Shown: in pieces, positions 1-4,995 of the stretch
Layout of the letters: each line of letters opens with the position of its first letter
How positions within the stretch are numbered: position 1 is the stretch's first letter
Source: Phycisphaerae bacterium
GTDB taxonomy: Bacteria > Planctomycetota > Phycisphaerae > UBA1845 > Fen-1342
NCBI GenBank assembly: GCA_020058145.1
Contig: JAGVEP010000491.1
Span: 1 to 6,593 of the forward strand
DNA length: 6,593 bases
Direction of reading: 5' to 3'
Position numbers and translations under genes: made by a program
Notes under the pieces: model-generated
What the model saw: the letters and a program-made list of their open reading frames with translations, nothing else
Database searches by the model: none
What the model was told of the DNA's origin: nothing

Positions 1-513
1 CGGGGGCGGACTGGCCGGACCGCGCAACGCCGCCAGCCGCGCGCGGGCCGGTGCGTAGTCCTTGAGCGTCAGCAGTTTCTCATAGGCCGCTGCGGCTGCG
101 GGCTTATTCCCCAGCGTTTCATACGCTCGGGCGAGGTCGTACCACCACGCGGACTCCGCCGGGGTCAATTGTGCCGCACGCTTGAAGCAGACTACGGCCG
201 CGTCTGGTAGACCGTGGACATAGCACAGCGCGCCCAGCGTACCCACGAGGTTTGCGTCGTCTGGGGCACGTCGGACACGATAGCGCGCCTCCCCGATCTT
301 GGTTTGTATCGCCGGCGGCAGCTTGCCGAGGTCCACCTCCGGCAGCACGAAGTCGCCGGTTGCTGCGCCGCTTGGAGTGGGCGACGCTGCCGGCGCGGAC
401 GCAGGCTTCGTGGCGGTCTGGCTGTCCGGCTCCGAGCGGGCACAGCCGGCGAGCAGGAGAACCGCGAACAGGCCCCCGACCGAAAGCGTGCCAGTGCAGT
501 GCCGACCGCGCAT
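1..513 (-). CDS. TPR-containing lipoprotein, N-terminal part (runs off the window)
   Basis: I read this by translating the minus strand from the ATG at 513; the frame is open for 171 codons to base 1, so the C-terminus is missing. A Shine-Dalgarno sequence AGGAG (520-524) sits six bases before the start. The N-terminus is a lipoprotein signal peptide: basic residues (MRGR), a hydrophobic stretch to about residue 20, and the lipobox LLAGC with Cys24 as the lipidation site. An Ala/Pro/Ser/Thr-rich linker follows (about 26-52), typical of a tether to the membrane. From about residue 85 there are two TPR-like helical hairpins (about 88-121 and 122-155), with an LARAYETLGN-type turn and a second helix AAAAYEKLL. 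TPRs mediate protein contacts, so an envelope scaffold or assembly role is likely, but no specific function can be read. It lies 52 bp after the stress-protein gene on the same strand and may be co-transcribed with it. Confidence 0.8.
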   Translation of the reverse strand, partial: MRGRHCTGTLSVGGLFAVLLLAGCARSEPDSQTATKPASAPAASPTPSGAATGDFVLPEVDLGKLPPAIQTKIGEARYRVRRAPDDANLVGTLGALCYVHGLPDAAVVCFKRAAQLTPAESAWWYDLARAYETLGNKPAAAAAYEKLLTLKDYAPARARLAALRGPASPPP

Positions 514-565
514 GACTCTCTCCTAATGTGGGAACGGGAACGCCGCGCGAGACACTCGCCGGCCG

Positions 566-1039
566 TCAAATCGACACGAAGTCCTTCTCAGGCTGTTTAA
601 CCACCAAGACCGGGCACGGGGCGTGCTGCACGACGCGCTCCGCCGTGCTGCCGATCAACACGTGCGGCAAGCCCGTGCGACCATGCGTGCCGACGACGAT
701 GAGGTCAATTTGCTGCTGTGCAGCATACCGGCAGATCGTCGCCCACGGATTGCCGAACAGGACTTCCAACACAATCCCGCCGGCAGAGCCGAACTGCTCG
801 CCCACCAGCGCCGTCAGCCGTTCGCGACACTCCGGCTCGAGGTCCTGCCCGGCGTAGGTCACCGGCGCCTCGATGGGCAACGTAATCGCGAGATCCGTGG
901 GAATCGGCGGGGGAATCACGTGGATCACGTGCAACTCGGCCCCGAAAATCTCGCAAAAGCCGCGGGCATACAGGGCCCCGTGCAACGAAAGCGCCGAAAA
1001 ATCCGTGGGCCAGAGGATTCGGCGGGGATGAACGACCAT
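566..1039 (-). CDS. Universal stress protein, UspA family, ATP-binding type
   Basis: A 157-residue single-domain Usp, the usual size for the family. It begins with the strand RRILWPTDFS, where Asp13 is the conserved adenine-contacting acid, and ends with the strand CPVLVVK. The nucleotide loop is intact: Gly117-2x-Gly120-9x-Gly130-Ser131 (GTHGRTG followed by IGSTAE), the G-2x-G-9x-G-S/T signature of ATP-binding Usp proteins such as MJ0577. It should therefore be a soluble, probably dimeric, nucleotide-binding protein of stress or energy-state response. A GTG at 1042 lies directly before the ATG at 1039; GGGAG at 1047-1051 is seven bases from the ATG and only four from the GTG, so I use the ATG. 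It follows the carbamate kinase gene after 132 bp containing an inverted-repeat element and precedes the TPR lipoprotein gene by 52 bp. Its molecular target is not visible. Confidence 0.93.
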   Translation of the reverse strand: MVVHPRRILWPTDFSALSLHGALYARGFCEIFGAELHVIHVIPPPIPTDLAITLPIEAPVTYAGQDLEPECRERLTALVGEQFGSAGGIVLEVLFGNPWATICRYAAQQQIDLIVVGTHGRTGLPHVLIGSTAERVVQHAPCPVLVVKQPEKDFVSI

Positions 1040-1046
1040 CACGCAT

Positions 1047-1051
1047 CTCCC
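1047..1051 (-). promoter_or_regulatory. Ribosome binding site that decides the usp start
   Basis: The minus strand reads GGGAG here. The spacing is seven bases to the ATG at 1039 and four to the adjacent GTG at 1042, favouring the ATG. The site abuts the left arm of the inverted-repeat element at 1053-1072, so any folding or movement of that element would affect it directly. Confidence 0.6.
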
Positions 1052-1052
1052 A

Positions 1053-1173
1053 GAATAGCCGTCAGCCGTCAGCGTTCAGCTATCAGCTTACCGTGCCCGG
1101 CAGCGAACTGCTCGCCAAGCACCGGCGGACCGAGATACGCGGCGCGGACGGAACTGATGGCTGATGGCTATTC
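1053..1173. repeat. Imperfect inverted-repeat element made of heptad units
   Basis: Bases 1053-1072 (GAATAGCCGTCAGCCGTCAG) are the inverse complement of 1154-1173 at 18 of 20 positions, the two differences being G against A at the same place in successive heptads. The left arm continues as degenerate seven-base units to about 1089; on the minus strand these read AGCTGAT, AGCTGAA, CGCTGAC, GGCTGAC. The right arm has two further units (CTGATGG, CTGATGG). The core between the arms shows no gene. The element fills nearly the whole gap between the carbamate kinase and usp genes, and the kinase stop codon (1172-1174) overlaps its right end. It resembles a small non-autonomous or REP-like element; it could also act as a hairpin in the message between the two genes. 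Confidence 0.6.
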
Positions 1174-2143
1174 ACGCATCCGGCTCGATACGCGTGCCGC
1201 TGCGACCCGCCAGCGCGTCCGCCAAGTGCTCGATATCACAGATGATAACCCGCGCATCGCCGCGGGTGCAGTCCCGCAGGAACTCGATCGCCGCCTCCAT
1301 CTTCGGGCCCATCGACCCGGGTGGAAACTGGCCCGCTGCCAGATGCCGCTGGGCCTCCGTGGCGGTGAGATTGTCCAACAGGCGTTCCTGTGGGGTGCCG
1401 TAATCCAAAGCTACTTTGTCCACGCTCGTCACAATCACGAGCGTCGGCACGTCCAACGTCCGGCCGAGCAGCGCCGCCGTGCGATCTTTGTCGATCACCG
1501 CTTCGACCCCGACCCAGTTCCCGGCTTCGTCACGCGCGACGGGGTTGCCGCCGCCACCCGCGGCGACCAACAGCTCCCCAGCGTCCACCAGCCGCCGGAT
1601 CAGCTCGATTTCGACGATCGCTCTCGGCGGCGGCGAGGCCACCACACGGCGATAGCCCTGCCGTGGCACCAGGATCATGTCCCAGCCCTGTTCGCGCTGG
1701 AGTTCCTCCGCCTTCTCCTTGCGGTAGAACCCGCCAATCGGCTTGGTCGGCTTCAGGAACCCAGTGTCGTTTCGGTCTACCTCCACGCTGGTGACAATCG
1801 CGGTAAACCGCCGTGCGATACCCCGCCGCTGAAGGACATTGTTGAGACATTGGGCAATCATGTAGCCCATGCCGCCCTGCGTGTGCGCCCCGCAGATGTG
1901 CAGCGGCAGGCGGTAGAGTTCGCGGGCGGCCAACTCGACCCGCCGCAGAACGTTACCCACCTGTGGACCGTTGCCGTGCGTGACGATCAACTGATAGCCG
2001 GCCTCCACCAGCCCGGCCAAGTAGTTGGCCGTGTAATTGGTGTTCTCGAACTGCTGTGGCACGTCGCCGACCTGGCCGGGTTTCGAGATGGCGTTCCCGC
2101 CCAGGGCGACGACAATGGACTTGTCACGGTAACTCAACTCCAT
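1172..2143 (-). CDS. arcC: Carbamate kinase
   Basis: A full-length enzyme of 323 residues (family about 310) of the amino acid kinase fold. It catalyses the reversible reaction ATP + carbamate to ADP + carbamoyl phosphate; in catabolism it normally runs toward ATP, with carbamate decaying to CO2 and ammonia. Family motifs appear in order: ALGGNAI (13-19), THGNGPQVG (55-63), KPIGGFY (134-140, where KPIGPFY is more usual), the RRVVASP segment (165-171), AAGGGGNPV (194-202), EAVIDKD (214-220) and GSMGPKMEAA (277-286). This separates it from the related acetylglutamate and aspartate kinases. There is no arginine deiminase or ornithine carbamoyltransferase in the window, so the source of its carbamoyl phosphate is unknown; arginine, agmatine and ureide catabolism are the usual ones. 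No Shine-Dalgarno precedes the ATG; a -10-like hexamer seven bases upstream suggests a leaderless message. Confidence 0.96.
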   Translation of the reverse strand: MELSYRDKSIVVALGGNAISKPGQVGDVPQQFENTNYTANYLAGLVEAGYQLIVTHGNGPQVGNVLRRVELAARELYRLPLHICGAHTQGGMGYMIAQCLNNVLQRRGIARRFTAIVTSVEVDRNDTGFLKPTKPIGGFYRKEKAEELQREQGWDMILVPRQGYRRVVASPPPRAIVEIELIRRLVDAGELLVAAGGGGNPVARDEAGNWVGVEAVIDKDRTAALLGRTLDVPTLVIVTSVDKVALDYGTPQERLLDNLTATEAQRHLAAGQFPPGSMGPKMEAAIEFLRDCTRGDARVIICDIEHLADALAGRSGTRIEPDA

Positions 2144-2150
2144 GAACCAC

Positions 2151-2156
2151 AGTATA
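2151..2156 (-). promoter_or_regulatory. Candidate -10 element for a leaderless carbamate kinase message
   Basis: The minus strand reads TATACT here, and exactly seven bases (2150-2144) separate it from the ATG at 2143, so transcription would start at or next to the A of the start codon. The upstream region has no Shine-Dalgarno. The -35 position (TAGGAG at 2174-2179 with a 17-base spacer) is poor. GTATAC is self-complementary, so a chance match cannot be excluded. Confidence 0.4.
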
Positions 2157-2236
2157 CGACAGCGCGGACCGCGCTCCTATGCCGGGCGCGGCAGGGTCTC
2201 GCGGCGTGCAGTTGTGCGCCGTGGCACGCCGTCAGG

Positions 2237-2242
2237 TATAAT
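2237..2242 (+). promoter_or_regulatory. Consensus -10 (TATAAT) for the zinc-ribbon membrane protein
   Basis: A perfect TATAAT in GC-rich surroundings, placed so that transcription would start near 2249, giving a leader of about 31 bases that includes the GAGG ribosome site at 2271-2274. The best -35 (TTGTGC, 2212-2217) is three of six and 19 bases away, so activity may rely on an activator or be modest. Confidence 0.5.
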
Positions 2243-2265
2243 CGGCGTTTGTCCGGCAAACGCCG
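2243..2265. promoter_or_regulatory. 9-bp perfect palindrome overlapping the predicted transcription start
   Basis: CGGCGTTTG (2243-2251) is the exact inverse complement of CAAACGCCG (2257-2265), with five bases (TCCGG) between. It begins immediately after the TATAAT and would span the start of transcription, the usual place for a repressor operator. If transcription begins further upstream it would instead form a stem-loop five bases before the GAGG ribosome site. No regulator gene is near. Confidence 0.4.
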
Positions 2266-2279
2266 CGGACGAGGCAGAC

Positions 2280-3167
2280 ATGGCCGGTGAACAACGCGCC
2301 CAGGACGACAAACGCAAGGCTCTCGAGCGGCCAAGCCCGCCAGCGGCGGCGGCACCAGGCCGTCCGCCGGTGAAACCGTCGCCCGCGACCGCCCGCGCCG
2401 ACGATCCCTTTCCGACCATTGCTCCGGGGACGCTCAACCCCGTGCCGCCGCAGCCGCCCCGTCGGCGTCCAGGCAAGCCGCGCACCGAGCCGCCGCGTTA
2501 CCGCTGCCTGCGTTGCGGTTACTTGCTGGCCGACACGACGGTGGAGCGGTGCAGCGAGTGTGGCTGGCAGATCGACCCCGAGAGACTCGCGGACTGGTAC
2601 CTCGGCGACGAAGAGCAGCGCTTTGCCCGCGCCGTGTGGTTCGTGCTGGCCTGCCTGTTTACGCACCTGCTCGCGCTGCTGCCGCCGCTGTGCCTGCCAG
2701 CACGCGTGGCGACGGCTTTTCTCGTGGCCTGGGCCGGGGTCGTGGGGCGCAGCGGCAAGCAAGGCAGCGTCGGCAGCTACTACGGCATCGCCGCGATGGT
2801 CGCGGGCGGCATCATGTTGCTCATGGCGGCCGCCGCCAGTTCGCTGACTTTCTACACGGCGGACGCCATTGGCGGGTGCCTGGTCCTGCTCACGATGCTG
2901 CACGACGCGAACGGAACTCCGCTGGGGGTGGCACGTGGAAGTCGCATGGCGGCTCTGGCGCTGCTGTTCGTCACACCCGCCATCGCGGTCGCGTGCTACA
3001 CCCTGGAATCCGCTGCACCCCCGGCCGGCTGGACCAGCCTCTTTCCGGCTCCCTACACGCCGTTCGGGTTTGTGGCGCCCGGAGTACTTGCGGTCGGCGT
3101 ATGGGCGTTCGCGTGGCGTACGCTAGCCGGTGTGCAACACATCCTGTTCCGGCAGCAAGACTTGTGA
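2280..3167 (+). CDS. Zinc-ribbon multi-pass membrane protein, function unknown
   Basis: 295 residues from the ATG at 2280, chosen because GAGG (2271-2274) precedes it by five bases and the frame upstream (open back to 2142) would overlap the promoter region. Residues 1-73 are a hydrophilic, Pro/Ala/Arg-rich disordered head. Residues 74-95 are a zinc ribbon with two knuckles, Cys76-x2-Cys79-Gly-Tyr and Cys91-x2-Cys94-Gly. After an acidic segment (DWYLGDEEQR) come about five or six membrane helices, near 117-137, 142-156, 168-190, 193-207, 222-242 and 262-282, with a short basic end. The layout of a short ribbon reading C-x-x-CGY...C-x-x-CGW followed by membrane helices is one I know as common in planctomycete hypothetical proteins. 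No catalytic motif is visible. It is transcribed divergently from the carbamate kinase gene. Confidence 0.85.
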   Translation: MAGEQRAQDDKRKALERPSPPAAAAPGRPPVKPSPATARADDPFPTIAPGTLNPVPPQPPRRRPGKPRTEPPRYRCLRCGYLLADTTVERCSECGWQIDPERLADWYLGDEEQRFARAVWFVLACLFTHLLALLPPLCLPARVATAFLVAWAGVVGRSGKQGSVGSYYGIAAMVAGGIMLLMAAAASSLTFYTADAIGGCLVLLTMLHDANGTPLGVARGSRMAALALLFVTPAIAVACYTLESAAPPAGWTSLFPAPYTPFGFVAPGVLAVGVWAFAWRTLAGVQHILFRQQDL

Positions 3168-3283
3168 GTCGCGGCCGGTTCATCGTCCCATAATCGGAGG
3201 CGGGGCACCACGCGAGCACCACAACGAACGGTCTTGTTCTGCGCAGGTATAGAAAACTACTCGCAAGAACTGCGTATCGACGA

Positions 3284-3289
3284 TATACT
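3284..3289 (+). promoter_or_regulatory. Candidate -10 (TATACT) upstream of rnc
   Basis: TATACT in a locally AT-richer stretch; the predicted start near 3296 gives a leader of about 118 bases. The hexamer at the -35 position (TCGCAA, 3261-3266, 17-base spacer) matches consensus at only three of six bases. Confidence 0.35.
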
Positions 3290-3302
3290 GGCTGTCTGAG
3301 CA

Positions 3303-3323
3303 TGTCGGCGTTTGTGGCCGACA
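3303..3323 (+). promoter_or_regulatory. First leader hairpin of rnc
   Basis: TGTCGGC (3303-3309) and GCCGACA (3317-3323) are perfect complements around a seven-base loop. It lies just inside the predicted transcript. It lacks a T-run, so it is not an intrinsic terminator; a processing site for RNase III is one possibility, though the stem is short for that enzyme unless coaxially stacked with neighbours. Confidence 0.4.
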
Positions 3324-3371
3324 GCTTTCGGAATCGCTCACGAGATCGGCCGCCGACGCAACGCGCCTCGA

Positions 3372-3388
3372 GGGACGCCTTGCGTCCC
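3372..3388 (+). promoter_or_regulatory. Second leader hairpin of rnc
   Basis: GGGACGC (3372-3378), loop CTT, and GCGTCCC (3382-3388) form a perfect seven-pair GC-rich stem ending 15 bases before the AAGG ribosome site. It could influence translation of rnc. No T-run follows. Confidence 0.45.
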
Positions 3389-3413
3389 CGGCCTGTCGCC
3401 CAGAAGGCCGTCC

Positions 3414-4142
3414 ATGCCTACAGAATCCGTGCTCGACAAGTGCCAGGAGTGGATCGGGTACCAATTCCAAGACGCCGGCCTGCTGCGCCGCGCGCTGCAC
3501 CATGCTTCGTCCGCCGCGCATCGCCGCGACAGCAACGAACGGATGGAGTTCCTCGGCGATGCCGTCCTCGGACTGGTGGTCTGTCAGGCGTTATACGAGC
3601 GTCTGCCGAACGCACTCGAAGGCGAGATGACGAAGATCAAGTCCGCGGTCGTGTCGCGACGGGCGTGTGCCGCCGTGGCGCTGGAACTCCATCTAACCGA
3701 CGGGCTGGTGCTCGGGCAGGGCATGGACAACGGCGACCAACTGCCCACTTCGCTGGCGGCCGGGACGCTTGAAGCCGTGATCGCGGCGATTTACCTGGAT
3801 GGCGGGCTGGAGCCGGCCCGCGAATTCATCCTGCGGCACATGGCGGAAGAGCTGTCCAGCTCGACGCATTCGCAGCATCAATTCAACTTCAAATCGCAGT
3901 TGCAGCAGTACGCACAGCGGGTGCTGAACGCGACGCCGCTGTATGAGATGCTCGACGAGAAGGGGCCGGACCACTCCAAGTGCTTTGAGGTCGCGGTGAC
4001 GATCGGCGGCCGGCAATTCCCGAGTGCGTGGGGTCCGAACAAGAAGGAAGCCGAGCAAAAAGCGGCCCGTATCGCGCTCGTCACCATCGGCGAGCTGCGC
4101 GAGCTCACTGATGCCGACGCCGGCGACGGCGCTTGCCACTGA
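3414..4142 (+). CDS. rnc: Ribonuclease III
   Basis: 242 residues from the ATG at 3414, supported by AAGG six bases upstream and by the usual family N-terminus (about 226-250 residues in total). It cuts double-stranded RNA, mainly in rRNA maturation and turnover of structured messages. The nuclease domain (about 5-148) holds the signature NERMEFLGDAVLGLV (41-55) with the metal/catalytic acids Glu42, Glu45 and Asp49. The second acidic motif reads LAAGTLEAVIAAIYLD (114-129): Glu120 matches the essential E. coli Glu117, but the residue three before it, Asp114 in E. coli, is Gly117 here. The double-stranded RNA-binding domain (about 157-227) is complete, from NFKSQLQQYAQ through GPDHSKCFEVAV to GPNKKEAEQKAARIAL. 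It stands alone; no era or recO follows. The hairpin-rich leader would allow self-regulation. Confidence 0.96.
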   Translation: MPTESVLDKCQEWIGYQFQDAGLLRRALHHASSAAHRRDSNERMEFLGDAVLGLVVCQALYERLPNALEGEMTKIKSAVVSRRACAAVALELHLTDGLVLGQGMDNGDQLPTSLAAGTLEAVIAAIYLDGGLEPAREFILRHMAEELSSSTHSQHQFNFKSQLQQYAQRVLNATPLYEMLDEKGPDHSKCFEVAVTIGGRQFPSAWGPNKKEAEQKAARIALVTIGELRELTDADAGDGACH

Positions 4143-4154
4143 CCCCCATCCTGC

Positions 4155-4169
4155 CGGACGCCGCGTCCG
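4155..4169 (+). terminator. Weak hairpin just after rnc, possible terminator
   Basis: CGGACG (4155-4160), loop CCG and CGTCCG (4164-4169) form a perfect six-pair stem 12 bases after the rnc stop. There is no T-run, so it does not meet the intrinsic-terminator model; it may simply protect the message end. Confidence 0.25.
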
Positions 4170-4227
4170 CGGGTGGCTCGTCGGCTCTGCCCTGATAAAC
4201 GTCGCGACCCGTGCCGTCACGCGGCCC

Positions 4228-4252
4228 GAAAAAATCCCCCACATTTCTCGTC
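4228..4252 (+). promoter_or_regulatory. Possible ECF-type promoter upstream of the sigma gene
   Basis: Within the 295-base gap 4143-4437, which holds no gene. GAAAAAA (4228-4234) is followed 14 bases later by CGTC (4249-4252), with a second CGTC at 4258-4261. ECF sigma factors commonly read an A-rich or GAAC -35 and a CGTC-like -10, and often their own promoter. The spacing is only loosely right, and the repeat element at 4292-4403 would lie in the transcribed leader. Tentative. Confidence 0.25.
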
Positions 4253-4291
4253 CCCAACGTCCCGCAACCGTGGAATAGGTGGTTGAATAAG

Positions 4292-4403
4292 AGCCCATCC
4301 CACAACCTGTGGCACAGGCTTCCAGCCTGTGGTTTCACCGGCAAGATGCCGGTGCCACATCCTGTGCCACATCCTGTGCCACATCAAGTTGTGGGATAGG
4401 GCT
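4292..4403. repeat. Nested palindromic intergenic element with 12-bp tandem units
   Basis: Outer arms AGCCCATCCCACAAC (4292-4306) and GTTGTGGGATAGGGCT (4388-4403) pair with one bulged A. Inside them TGTGGCACAGG (4308-4318) pairs exactly with CCTGTGCCACA (4373-4383). Two perfect eight-pair hairpins lie within: CACAGGCT/AGCCTGTG (4313-4331, loop TCC) and CACCGGCA/TGCCGGTG (4336-4354, loop AGA). Overlapping the second is a row of three 12-base units, CCGGTGCCACAT (4349-4360) and CCTGTGCCACAT twice (4361-4372, 4373-4384). From memory, hairpins of this CACAGGCT...AGCCTGTG and GGCAAGATGCC style recur between genes in planctomycete genomes. No target-site duplication is evident next to the arms. It ends 34 bases before the sigma gene. 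Confidence 0.75.
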
Positions 4404-4437
4404 GTCGAGCTAAGCCCTTTACCCACGGGCGAGCCGT

Positions 4438-4995
4438 ATGGAACCGACACGAGAAGAACTTTTCGCCATCCTGGTCCGCGAGCACGAACTCGGCCTCGCA
4501 GCGTTCGTGCGGGCGTGTGTGCATGACGCGGGCGACGCGGACGACCTTGTCCAGGAGACGTTTATCGCCGCGTGGCAGCAACTCGAAGGCTACGACGCCG
4601 CGCGGCCTTTCGCCCGCTACCTGCGAGGCATCGCCCGGCACGAGATCATGGATTATTTCGCACGCTGCACGGCGACCCGCCGGCATGTGCATGTGCTGCC
4701 GCCGGAGGCAGTCGCGGCCCTCGGGGACGAGTTCGAACGATTGAACCGTCCGGCCCGGGGTGAGGTCTACCGCGACTGCTTCGCGGCGCTGGCGGAATGC
4801 CTGTCGCAAGCGCTATCCAAACAAGATCGGGAGGTGGTGGAGCGGGCCTATCGCGAAAGCCAACCTTGCCGGGTCATTGCCGACCACCTCGGGCAGACCG
4901 TGGAGGCGATCAAAAAGCGGCTCCAGCGGGCGCGGGCGGCGTTGCGCGAGTGCATTGTGAACAAGCTAGGTCCGGAGGAGGTGCCGCATGTCTGA
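4438..4995 (+). CDS. ECF-type RNA polymerase sigma factor
   Basis: 185 residues, the normal ECF size, with only sigma regions 2 and 4. Region 2 (about 11-78) includes GDADDLVQETFIAAW (32-46), the core-binding and -10-reading helix, and continues through FARYLRGIARHEIMDYF. A linker (about 79-110) follows, then region 4 (about 113-174) with a helix-turn-helix RVIADHLGQTVEAIKKRLQR that reads the -35 element. It would direct RNA polymerase to a small regulon in response to a signal held by a partner. The ATG at 4438 is the only good start: the frame meets a stop (TAA, 4411-4413) upstream and no other start codon lies between. The ribosome site is weak (GGGCGAG at 4427-4433). The gene overlaps the next by eight bases, which indicates coupled translation and makes that product the likely regulator. 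Confidence 0.93.
   Translation: MEPTREELFAILVREHELGLAAFVRACVHDAGDADDLVQETFIAAWQQLEGYDAARPFARYLRGIARHEIMDYFARCTATRRHVHVLPPEAVAALGDEFERLNRPARGEVYRDCFAALAECLSQALSKQDREVVERAYRESQPCRVIADHLGQTVEAIKKRLQRARAALRECIVNKLGPEEVPHV

Larger units (their letters stand above)
3168..3413 (+). other. Intergenic region and probable leader of rnc
   Basis: 246 bases without a convincing gene. The first 70 or so after the membrane-protein stop hold no clear terminator. The lower-GC middle (about 3230-3290) holds a candidate -10 (TATACT), and the last 110 bases hold two hairpins before the rnc ribosome site AAGG at 3404-3407. The frame of rnc is open back to a TTG at 3312, but that extension lacks similarity to RNase III and crosses the hairpins, so I treat it as leader. 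Confidence 0.5.

Noticed and set aside
547..559. GCGAG-ACA-CTCGC hairpin between usp and the lipoprotein gene as a terminator
   Set aside because: Only five pairs and no T-run on the minus strand; the two genes are close enough to be one transcript.
623..2290. A 555-codon open frame on the plus strand opposite usp and carbamate kinase
   Set aside because: Both minus-strand genes have full family motifs. The plus-strand translation is Arg/His-rich with no recognisable domain, and long antisense frames are expected in GC-rich DNA.
2513..3193. Overlapping plus-strand frame inside the zinc-ribbon gene
   Set aside because: Arg-rich shadow frame. The frame with the cysteine knuckles and membrane helices is clearly the coding one.
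3312..3413. N-terminal extension of RNase III from the TTG at 3312
   Set aside because: It adds 34 residues with no family similarity, has no ribosome site and runs through the leader hairpins; the ATG at 3414 has AAGG at the right distance.
4349..4384. Three 12-base tandem units as a CRISPR array
   Set aside because: The units are contiguous without spacers, too short for CRISPR repeats, and no cas gene is present.
4292..4403. The palindromic element as a full insertion sequence
   Set aside because: It is about 112 bp with no transposase frame and no clear target-site duplication beside the arms; at most a non-autonomous element.
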